DNA of 7,276 bases from Candidatus Thorarchaeota archaeon (GTDB taxonomy: Archaea; Asgardarchaeota; Thorarchaeia; Thorarchaeales; Thorarchaeaceae), in contig DAOWNS010000091.1 in the NCBI GenBank assembly GCA_030642465.1, positions 1-7,276 of the forward strand, written 5' to 3'. Below the pieces are notes generated by a model, which was given only the letters and a program-made list of their open reading frames with translations, had not been told where the DNA came from and made no database searches. Made by a program: the position numbers and the translations under genes. Below, piece by piece: positions 1-4,941 of this stretch; the stretch's first letter is position 1; every line of letters begins with the position of its first letter.

Positions 1-339
1 CTCAGCGACATTTCCCGCGGAAAAAGTTAGTCGCAGCGGATCAAGTCGGAACAACACTCCTCCTTCAACATGCTCAGTAACAGTATTGGAGTCACCTGCT
101 ACAAGCCTATACCCTGGCTTGCGCATGATTCCTGTCGTTGGGTCTGTTTTGACTGCCACTGAACGGATTCTGTGGTCAAACTCCATTGTAGCTTCTGCGA
201 TAAGCTGTGCAAATTCACCCAGCCTCTCATGAAGCTGTAGTAGGGCAACATGTCCTACGATTTGAAAACCCGAGGGAATTGGAGCATTCTCTGGAAAACG
301 ATTACCAATCTTTTTTCTGAGGAACTCTCGATAACGCAT
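1..339 (-). CDS. Trm5/Taw2-family tRNA G37 methyltransferase or aminocarboxypropyltransferase, N-terminal part
   Basis: This is the first 113 codons of a gene that continues past the left edge. It was read by hand on the minus strand from ATG at 339-337, with no stop to base 1. The protein shows the pattern of the Trm5/TYW2 (Met_10) family: FQIVGHVALLQL at about residues 25-36, VAVKT at 61-65, an RKPGYRLVAGD strand at 73-83, VTEHVEGGVLFRLD at 87-100, and FSAGNVAE at 106-113. Known members act on G37 of tRNA. Trm5 adds the N1-methyl group from SAM, and Taw2/TYW2 transfers the aminocarboxypropyl group during wyosine synthesis. The FSAGNxxE end looks more like Taw2/TYW2 than the FSPRLxxER of classical Trm5, but the catalytic Rossmann domain is outside the window, so the subtype is open. 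It follows PAN by 29 bases on the same strand and is probably co-transcribed. No clear Shine-Dalgarno site precedes the ATG. Confidence 0.8.
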   Translation of the reverse strand, partial: MRYREFLRKKIGNRFPENAPIPSGFQIVGHVALLQLHERLGEFAQLIAEATMEFDHRIRSVAVKTDPTTGIMRKPGYRLVAGDSNTVTEHVEGGVLFRLDPLRLTFSAGNVAE

Positions 340-368
340 GATATGTAAACTCTGAACTCATTAATTAC

Positions 369-1568
369 TTAGCAATAGATGTTGCTTGGGAACTTCTCTT
401 GCTGGCGCTCCTGAATCTTCTTTATTGCTTTGAAAAAGTCGTCCTGAGTAACACACCCTCTATCCTCACTGATCGCAAACATGCCAGCTTCTGTGCAGAC
501 TGCCTTGATGTCTGCTCCCGACATTTTGTCACTCAATGACAACAGTGGCTTATAGCTAAATTCGGATTCGATATTCATTCCATGAGTGTGAATGGTGAAA
601 ATCTTCTCTCTGCCCTTGTCATCAGGTAGCGGGAAATCAATAATCCGATCAAAGCGTCCAGGCCGGAGCAAGGCCGGATCCAGTATATCTGGTCTATTTG
701 TGGCCCCAATCACAGCAACTTGTCCACGAGAAGCAAACCCGTCTAGCTCGCTAAGCAATTGCATGAGCGTGCGCTGCACTTCACGGTCTCCTGAAGTCGC
801 TACATCAAGTCGGTGAGAGCCCACAGCATCCAATTCATCTATGAAAATTATTGCAGGAGCCTTATCTTTCGCGAGCAAGAATACCTCTCGTACTAATCTA
901 GCACCTTCCCCTATGAACTTCTGGACTAATTCTGAACCAATCACACGTATGAAGGTAGCTGTGGTTTCATGTGCAACTGCCCTAGCAGCTAGAGTCTTTC
1001 CTGTGCCAGGGGGACCAGTGAGCAATACGCCACGAGGTGGATCAATGCCAACCTTCTCAAACAGTTCCGGTTTCAGAAGAGGTAGTTCAACGGTCCCCTT
1101 AAGATCATCAAGCTGCTTATCTAAGCCTCCAATATCTGAATACGAAACGTCAGGAGCCACTTCAATTTCCATGGCTCGAATCATTGGGTCTCGCGGGGGC
1201 GGAAGCTCCTGAGTTACAGCAAATGATCGCTGATTCAGAGCAACTCTCATACCTGGTGAAAGCCGGTTTCTTGAGATTGAGGATGCTACATGCACAACGA
1301 AGTTGGGTCCGGTAGAGCTTTTCACAACAGCCCTCCCATCGTCAAGCATCTCAACTACGGTTGCTGTAATGAGCGGGGACTGTCGGAGTTTCTCAAGCTC
1401 TGTTCTCAGGGTTTGAGTCTCTTTCTCCAGTCGGCTGCGCTCGGCATGCAGTATCTGCTTTTCTGTTTCAAGGGCACGGAGTCGACGTTCTAGGTGCCGA
1501 GAATAGGTTTCAGTGTAGGCTGAATCATCGATGCTGCTCTCTTTCTTTGCATCCGTAGTCCCTGGCAA
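369..1568 (-). CDS. pan: Proteasome-activating nucleotidase (PAN), AAA+ ATPase
   Basis: A 399-residue hexameric ATPase that unfolds substrates and opens the gate of the archaeal 20S proteasome. An N-terminal coiled coil (about 22-64) ends at Pro65 and is followed by an OB domain (about 66-125) and the AAA+ module. Visible motifs are Walker A GPPGTGKT (185-192), pore loop KFIGEG (217-222), Walker B IIFIDE (240-245), sensor 1 VIGATNR (286-292), and arginine fingers R305 and R308 in LRPGRFDR. The protein ends in Ile-Tyr-Cys, a HbYX motif that docks into the proteasome alpha ring, so the C-terminus is intact and gate opening is expected. Length matches the family. The start is TTG: an in-frame TGA lies inside the Shine-Dalgarno AAGGTGA (1581-1575) six bases upstream, so no longer start is possible, and the next Met is deep in the OB domain. 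It is transcribed away from MBF1 and probably together with the tRNA-modification gene that follows. Confidence 0.96.
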   Translation of the reverse strand: MPGTTDAKKESSIDDSAYTETYSRHLERRLRALETEKQILHAERSRLEKETQTLRTELEKLRQSPLITATVVEMLDDGRAVVKSSTGPNFVVHVASSISRNRLSPGMRVALNQRSFAVTQELPPPRDPMIRAMEIEVAPDVSYSDIGGLDKQLDDLKGTVELPLLKPELFEKVGIDPPRGVLLTGPPGTGKTLAARAVAHETTATFIRVIGSELVQKFIGEGARLVREVFLLAKDKAPAIIFIDELDAVGSHRLDVATSGDREVQRTLMQLLSELDGFASRGQVAVIGATNRPDILDPALLRPGRFDRIIDFPLPDDKGREKIFTIHTHGMNIESEFSYKPLLSLSDKMSGADIKAVCTEAGMFAISEDRGCVTQDDFFKAIKKIQERQQEKFPSNIYC

Positions 1569-1601
1569 TGAAGGTCACCTTACGTCTTCATCGATTGTTC
1601 A

Positions 1602-1610
1602 GGATTTAAG
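1602..1610 (-). promoter_or_regulatory. TATA box of the PAN operon
   Basis: On the minus strand CTTAAATCC is preceded by the purine-rich AAAGGAAT, a plausible BRE. Its centre (about 1606) predicts transcription from around 1580-1585, which leaves a leader of a dozen or so bases holding only the AAGGTGA ribosome site and the TTG start. The fit of spacing is good, but the box is short. Confidence 0.5.
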
Positions 1611-1694
1611 GATTCCTTTGAAGAAGTACCTTTGGCGGTAGCTTCTAATCACAAATGAAAGCTTGAGCTGCAATCCTGTGTCGGGTCGGCAATG

Positions 1695-1702
1695 CTTATT
1701 TG
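1695..1702 (+). promoter_or_regulatory. TATA box of MBF1
   Basis: CTTATTTG lies about 26 bases before position 1724. A transcript from there would begin just before the GAGGG ribosome site at 1728-1732 and would exclude the ATG at 1713. This agrees with the GTG start chosen for MBF1. It is about 90 bases from the divergent PAN TATA box. Confidence 0.45.
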
Positions 1703-1739
1703 TTGATACACAATGGAGTTACTTGAAGAGGGATATTCC

Positions 1740-2315
1740 GTGTCAAGCTGTGAGTTATGTGGTCGAAATATGAAAGGTGCTGGCCGAAATGTCACCATAG
1801 AAAGTGCTGATATGCTTGTATGTCCACAGTGTGCCGCCAAGTTTGGAGGACACACAAGAGATTCCACTTCAAGGAGAGTCCATTCAGCTCCGAAAAGACC
1901 ATCATGGATCGGTGGCCCGTCTGAACCCTCAAGGGCACCCCCCACCTCAGCACCTCCACGGGTTGGGGTCAAACGAAGGCCAAAGCCCAGAGGTGCTTTG
2001 CTCGATGATATGATTCTGATTGAGGACTACGCACAAGCTATTCGAGGTGCTAGGCAGAAGAGGAATCTGAACCAAGAGGAGCTTGCCCAAAAAGTTGGTG
2101 AGAGAGTATCAACCCTGCAAGGCATTGAATCCGGCAGGCTGAAGCCCACCAAAAAGACGATTCGGGGGTTAGAGAGAGAGCTTGAAATCTCTTTGCTGGA
2201 ATCTATCGGACCTGTACCGATAAAGAGTGACCGAGCGCCGTCGGGAGGAAGCCCCACTCTCGGAGATGTTGTACGTATCAAACGAAAGAAGTCCCAAAAA
2301 GACGAAGCCATGTAA
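1740..2315 (+). CDS. Archaeal MBF1-type zinc-ribbon/helix-turn-helix protein
   Basis: Homologue of multiprotein bridging factor 1, a transcription- or translation-associated protein of archaea and eukaryotes. From the GTG start it has 191 residues. An N-terminal zinc ribbon has two CxxC knuckles (CELC at 4-7 and CPQC at 28-31), then comes a Pro/Ser/Arg-rich linker (about 42-85), a Cro/C1-type HTH (about 95-155, with LNQEELAQKVGERVSTLQGIESGRLKP as its core in two overlapping parts) and a Lys/Arg-rich tail. Two starts compete. ATG at 1713 has no ribosome site. GTG at 1740 has GAGGG eight bases upstream, matches the predicted transcript start, and begins just before CELCG as in most archaeal MBF1 proteins, so it is preferred. 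The gene heads a cluster with TFE, DUF2110 and a TlyA-like enzyme. In archaea MBF1 has been linked to ribosomes and stress, but its job here is inferred only from family. Confidence 0.92.
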   Translation: MSSCELCGRNMKGAGRNVTIESADMLVCPQCAAKFGGHTRDSTSRRVHSAPKRPSWIGGPSEPSRAPPTSAPPRVGVKRRPKPRGALLDDMILIEDYAQAIRGARQKRNLNQEELAQKVGERVSTLQGIESGRLKPTKKTIRGLERELEISLLESIGPVPIKSDRAPSGGSPTLGDVVRIKRKKSQKDEAM

Positions 2316-2321
2316 TAGCTC

Positions 2322-2328
2322 TTATATA
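2322..2328 (+). promoter_or_regulatory. Possible upstream TATA box for TFE
   Basis: TTATATA lies just after the MBF1 stop. It would start transcription near 2350 and give a leader of almost 90 bases for TFE. It may act as a second promoter beside the box at 2356-2363. Confidence 0.35.
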
Positions 2329-2355
2329 GTATCTAAACCATTACTATTACAGGGC

Positions 2356-2363
2356 CATATATC
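2356..2363 (+). promoter_or_regulatory. Likely TATA box of TFE
   Basis: CATATATC predicts a transcript start near 2385, some 50 bases before the TFE ATG. The resulting leader would begin just before the inverted repeat at 2392-2413. Confidence 0.45.
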
Positions 2364-2391
2364 CAAACTAGAATGTTTCAATGATAGTACA

Positions 2392-2413
2392 AAACTGGTC
2401 GGCCATCCAGTTT
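2392..2413 (+). repeat. Inverted repeat / hairpin in the TFE leader
   Basis: AAACTGG and CCAGTTT form a perfect 7-base-pair stem around an 8-base loop containing GGCC. It lies 24 bases before the TFE start and within the predicted leader. It could be an RNA hairpin or a dimer-binding operator close to the transcript start. The sequence does not decide between these. Confidence 0.4.
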
Positions 2414-2437
2414 CAATATGTTAAGGTGACTATTTCC

Positions 2438-2959
2438 ATGGTACACAGCTCCTTCAATCATGACCTTTTTCGTCTTGTAGTGGAGGAGATAGCAGGAAAA
2501 GAGGGAGTCGACGTATCAACAGTTCTCGTGAACGCTGAAGAAACAACCGATGAGGAAATCGCTACAAAGACCGATCTTAAGCTGAATGCAGTTCGCAGAA
2601 TACTATACAAACTTCACGACAATCATCTCGCATCGTATAGACGAATCCGTGACACTAACACTGGTTGGTTTCTGTATTATTGGCGTATCGACCCCAAAAA
2701 GGCGCAATCTCTCGTGAACAAAAAGAAAATGATGGTCTTGAACCTGCTAGAACAAAGATTAGAACACGAGAGTAACAACGATTTGTACACCTGTGTGAAC
2801 AGGGATTCCTCTCCGGTCCCCTTTGAGGAAGCGATGAACCTTTCGTTTCGGTGTCCTGTATGCAATAGCCAACTGGAATATGTAAACAACGAGAAGGCAG
2901 TCAGCTTTCTCCGCAAGCGCGTGGAGGAGCTCAGAGCAGACCTGAAAGCCCCCTCATAG
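2438..2959 (+). CDS. tfe: Transcription factor E, alpha subunit (TFE), with a degenerate zinc knuckle
   Basis: Homologue of the N-terminal half of TFIIE-alpha. It binds the RNA polymerase clamp and stalk and helps promoter opening with TBP and TFB. The protein has 173 residues from ATG 2438, which has AAGGTGA (2423-2429) eight bases upstream. An in-frame ATG at 2381 lacks a ribosome site and would add a non-conserved tail. The winged helix spans about 1-90 (TDEEIATKTDLKLNAVRRIL at 37-56, then LASYRRIRDTNTGWFLYYW). A linker follows, then a zinc ribbon (about 117-147) and a C-terminal helix. The ribbon normally has CxxC...CxxC. Here the first knuckle reads C119-V-N-R122, so the second cysteine is Arg, while C139-P-V-C142 is intact. 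Zinc binding may be weakened or lost. It sits between MBF1 and DUF2110. Confidence 0.93.
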   Translation: MVHSSFNHDLFRLVVEEIAGKEGVDVSTVLVNAEETTDEEIATKTDLKLNAVRRILYKLHDNHLASYRRIRDTNTGWFLYYWRIDPKKAQSLVNKKKMMVLNLLEQRLEHESNNDLYTCVNRDSSPVPFEEAMNLSFRCPVCNSQLEYVNNEKAVSFLRKRVEELRADLKAPS

Positions 2960-3004
2960 TTTCTCCGTGTCGCGGGAAGCTGGGTCATGTGCAAAAGGTA
3001 CTTA

Positions 3005-3020
3005 GCAATTGCATAATTGC
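3005..3020 (+). repeat. Short palindromic hairpin before DUF2110
   Basis: GCAATT, loop GCAT, and AATTGC form a 6-base-pair stem in the 85-base gap between TFE and DUF2110, 24 bases before the start codon. Its role is unknown, and it is AT-rich enough to be partly chance. Confidence 0.3.
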
Positions 3021-3044
3021 CATCATTGTCAAGAAGGGCTATCT

Positions 3045-3815
3045 TTGAAGATAACACTCATTGCACGAGCATACGGTCCATACCGAGGACGCGTACTAGG
3101 TCTGATAAAATCCGAAATTTCAAACATGATTTCAGAACTCGGCGCAGACGTACAAAAGGCAGCTACTGACAAGAGAGGTCACATCACACTCTCAATCACA
3201 GGAGCGGAAGAGGAATTCATTACCAATGTCCTGGATCGTGAGTACGGTATAGCACCGAAACCAGAGAAGCTTACGATTGGACAAGTTGAAAACGGCTATC
3301 TTTGGGACGTCGGCAAAGTGGGGTATGGACTATACGTGAATGTTGGTGTTTCAAAACCGCGTCATATGGACGCCTTGCTACCTTTGCACAAGATTCGTGA
3401 TCAGTTTGAGATGCTGAAAACACCACTGAGAAAAATCGCCAAAGCCCTAATCCTTGTTGATAATCTTCCTGTTGAAGTAGTATTAACTGGCATTGACATT
3501 CATAATTCCAAGATTGAGGCGGAGTTCAGCAAGCAGACTCTCGACAGAATCGAGCGATGGAGCAAAGATGATCATGAGCGCCTTCTTGTTTTTGGTGTTA
3601 CAAGAGAGCTACTTGATAGAGTTCTCCTAAAATCGGGTCATGAAGGGGACATCTATAGAATTGAGAGGATTGGTCCTTTCGAGTATTCTCTGAGATGCAA
3701 AAGAAGTACACGTGCTTCGGGGATAGTCGCAGCCATCGGACCAAAACTAAAGGGCGTTCCAATGCATTTAGTCATTCCGCGCGAAATGGAGGCGATTCGG
3801 GATGCCACGACTTGA
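3045..3815 (+). CDS. DUF2110 family archaeal protein
   Basis: A conserved archaeal protein of unknown function (DUF2110 family, recognised from sequence pattern and from its place next to TFE). From TTG 3045 it has 256 residues and begins LKITLIARAYGPYRG in plain code. GAAGGG ends six bases before this TTG. A TTG at 3009 would add a His/Cys-rich tail without a ribosome site and is not preferred. No signal peptide, membrane segment or known catalytic motif is visible. The central part VENGYLWDVGKVGYGLYVNVGV looks like a beta-barrel-type segment and is followed by a mixed alpha/beta C-terminal half. The end overlaps the next gene by 14 bases and contains its ribosome site, so the two proteins are probably made together. 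That, and the TFE neighbour, suggest a role in RNA or translation, but this is inference only. Confidence 0.82.
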   Translation: MKITLIARAYGPYRGRVLGLIKSEISNMISELGADVQKAATDKRGHITLSITGAEEEFITNVLDREYGIAPKPEKLTIGQVENGYLWDVGKVGYGLYVNVGVSKPRHMDALLPLHKIRDQFEMLKTPLRKIAKALILVDNLPVEVVLTGIDIHNSKIEAEFSKQTLDRIERWSKDDHERLLVFGVTRELLDRVLLKSGHEGDIYRIERIGPFEYSLRCKRSTRASGIVAAIGPKLKGVPMHLVIPREMEAIRDATT

Positions 3816-4479
3816 TGTCTGGCTCACAGAACAAAAGCTGTTCTCATCTCGCCAAGTAGCAAAGCGTGCAATACGAGCTGGCGGTGTTACGGTCAATGGA
3901 AAGCTAGCCAAACCATCGACTTGGATTTCAGGCAAAGAAGAGATTCTGGTCAATGACCGTGCATCCAAAGCTCCACAGGGTTACTCCAAACTTAAGGCGA
4001 TAGAATCCACACTCGACATTCAGTTTGTTAGCCCTGGCATCTTAGCTCTCGATATTGGCAGTTCAGCTGGTGGGTTCCTGACCTATCTGGCAGAGAAGGG
4101 CGCCAAAGCCATCGGTATAGAATTTTCGGAAGATTTCTCTGTTCAATTGAGCAAAATCTCGGAAACATATCCAGATGTTTCGGTTCTCTTATGTGATGCA
4201 TTTGAAGTTGATCCCCTGATTATCTGCGGCCCAAACGAACTTGACCTTCTACTCGTGGACGTCACAACAAATCCCGATAATACAATTACCTTAACAAAAC
4301 GGTTTACGCCTTTGTTGAAGAAAGGCGGCATGATTGTCGTAGCGATGAAAATCAAACCAACAAGTGAGGAATTACATGTTCTACAGGATAAGCTAGCTGA
4401 GCTCGGCTATGGGGACATTCAGAAGGTCATTCTAAATCAATCTCGGCAAGAAGTGCATCTGATTGCCATTCACCAGTAA
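3802..4479 (+). CDS. TlyA/FtsJ-like S4-domain RNA 2'-O-methyltransferase
   Basis: A 225-residue protein made of an N-terminal S4 RNA-binding domain (about 1-55, with RLDVWLTEQKLFSSRQVAKR and VTVNGK) and an FtsJ/RrmJ-type SAM methyltransferase domain. SAM motif I is LDIGSSAGGF (83-92). A K-D-K-E tetrad typical of 2'-O-methyltransferases can be picked out: K65 (or K63), D153 in LLVDVTT, K183 or K185 in AMKIKP, and E217 in RQEVHL. Bacterial TlyA has the same architecture and methylates ribosomal RNA cytidines. The substrate of the archaeal form is not shown here and is most likely rRNA. The start ATG has GGAGG at 3788-3792, nine bases upstream and inside DUF2110, and the reading frames overlap. 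No internal defect is seen. The gene ends just before the tRNA-Val promoter. Confidence 0.88.
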   Translation: MPRLDVWLTEQKLFSSRQVAKRAIRAGGVTVNGKLAKPSTWISGKEEILVNDRASKAPQGYSKLKAIESTLDIQFVSPGILALDIGSSAGGFLTYLAEKGAKAIGIEFSEDFSVQLSKISETYPDVSVLLCDAFEVDPLIICGPNELDLLLVDVTTNPDNTITLTKRFTPLLKKGGMIVVAMKIKPTSEELHVLQDKLAELGYGDIQKVILNQSRQEVHLIAIHQ

Positions 4480-4485
4480 GCAACG

Positions 4486-4493
4486 CTTTTATT
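4486..4493 (+). promoter_or_regulatory. TATA box of tRNA-Val
   Basis: CTTTTATT lies seven bases after the methyltransferase stop. Its centre predicts transcription at about 4516, four bases before the tRNA 5' end. The T-run may also help end the upstream transcript. Confidence 0.5.
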
Positions 4494-4519
4494 CAGCCTA
4501 CTGCTTGACACGCCTCACA

Positions 4520-4628
4520 GGGCCGCTAGTCTAGCCCGGCTATGATGTCTCGCTTACACCGAGAATCCAATAAGCATGAAGCTTGTTGGCCTCGAAGGTC
4601 GCTGGTTCAAATCCGGCGCGGCCCACCA
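4520..4628 (+). tRNA. tRNA-Val (UAC) with a 31-base non-canonical intron
   Basis: The acceptor stem GGGCCGC (4520-4526) pairs perfectly with GCGGCCC (4618-4624). Discriminator A and an encoded CCA follow. The D arm is short and GC-poor, as in other archaeal tRNA-Val. The anticodon stem TCTCG/CGAGA is perfect and encloses the loop CTTACAC with anticodon TAC (4555-4557). The T arm is GCTGG-TTCAAAT-CCGGC. Between the anticodon stem and variable-loop sequence GGTC there are 31 extra bases, which must be an intron because class I tRNAs do not have such an arm. Removal restores the variable loop AGGTC and a 75-base body before CCA. Confidence 0.93.
4566..4596 (+). other. tRNA-Val intron near position 44/45
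   Basis: The core is a hairpin: CCAATAAGC (4567-4575), loop ATGAA, GCTTGTTGG (4581-4589), nine pairs with one G-U. Outside it CGAG (4560-4563) can pair with CTCG (4591-4594), giving the four-pair helix expected of a bulge-helix-bulge, with bulges AAT and AAG. A single extra C4590 makes it relaxed. The shared GAA at both junctions means the cut could lie up to three bases to the left. Cutting between the second and third bulge bases, as in the tRNA-Leu gene here, gives these coordinates. Confidence 0.7.
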
Positions 4629-4884
4629 TCTGATTTCTTTTCTGGTCAAGTTGCAATAACGACTCTTTTCGCTTTCCTCTTCTCCTAACCAACGAGTCCA
4701 TGTAATTAACCCACTTTCCTGTGACCATATCAAACGCTCATCTAATATATATACATGCCTTACAGAACTGCTAGATGCGCTTTATCTAATTTAGACGTCT
4801 ATTTGAAATATTAGCTTAATAACTTTATAACTCACAGTAAGGATTTCTGTACGAGTTCATAACCAATTCTGATGACGGAAATAG
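4629..4884. other. AT-rich spacer between tRNA-Val and the TnpB element
   Basis: No credible gene is seen on either strand. The apparent minus-strand frame across it encodes a GFEPATF-type peptide, which is the usual shadow of a tRNA T arm. The stretch holds the tRNA terminator, several TATA-like runs (for example around 4743-4753) and small palindromes (TCTAA-T-TTAGA near 4783-4793 and TATTA-GCT-TAATA near 4810-4822). These are expected in AT-rich DNA, and no function is assigned. Confidence 0.5.
4634..4643 (+). terminator. T-rich terminator after tRNA-Val
   Basis: A run of T broken by C (TTTCTTTTCT) begins six bases after the encoded CCA. Archaeal RNA polymerase stops on such T-rich tracts. 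A second pyrimidine-rich stretch follows at about 4662-4685. Confidence 0.45.
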
Positions 4885-4898
4885 GAGTGAGCTCAACT
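4885..4898 (+). repeat. Left copy of 14-base inverted repeat flanking tnpB
   Basis: GAGTGAGCTCAACT is the exact reverse complement of AGTTGAGCTCACTC at 6713-6726. It lies 18 bases before the tnpB TATA box and 43 bases before the ATG. Confidence 0.65.
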
Positions 4899-4915
4899 GA
4901 CTGAACAGGTCAGAA

Positions 4916-4923
4916 CTTTATAT
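4916..4923 (+). promoter_or_regulatory. TATA box of tnpB
   Basis: CTTTATAT is centred about 22 bases before ATG 4942, so the mRNA would start at or next to the start codon. A leaderless or nearly leaderless tnpB message is likely. The box lies inside the proposed element. Confidence 0.55.
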
Positions 4924-4941
4924 CTCTAAGGCGATGTGACG

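Noticed and set aside
1649..1972. A 107-codon minus-strand frame antisense to MBF1.
   Set aside because: It is a shadow of the real gene with no family resemblance, and it crosses the divergent promoter region.
4520..4628. Reading the extra bases of tRNA-Val as a long variable arm (class II tRNA).
   Set aside because: The UAC anticodon and D arm are those of valine, which is class I. The extra 31 bases form a splice-type helix, and their removal restores a normal five-base variable loop.
4540..4728. A 62-codon minus-strand frame containing GFEPATF.
   Set aside because: This peptide is the familiar reverse-strand reading of a tRNA T arm. The frame overlaps tRNA-Val and is not a gene.
4867..4915. 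A box C/D RNA with TTCTGA/TCAGAA ends, TGATGA, and CTGA boxes.
   Set aside because: The spacing is too short for two guide regions, the C box lacks its purine, and the stretch overlaps the tnpB promoter and left-end hairpin, which explain it better.
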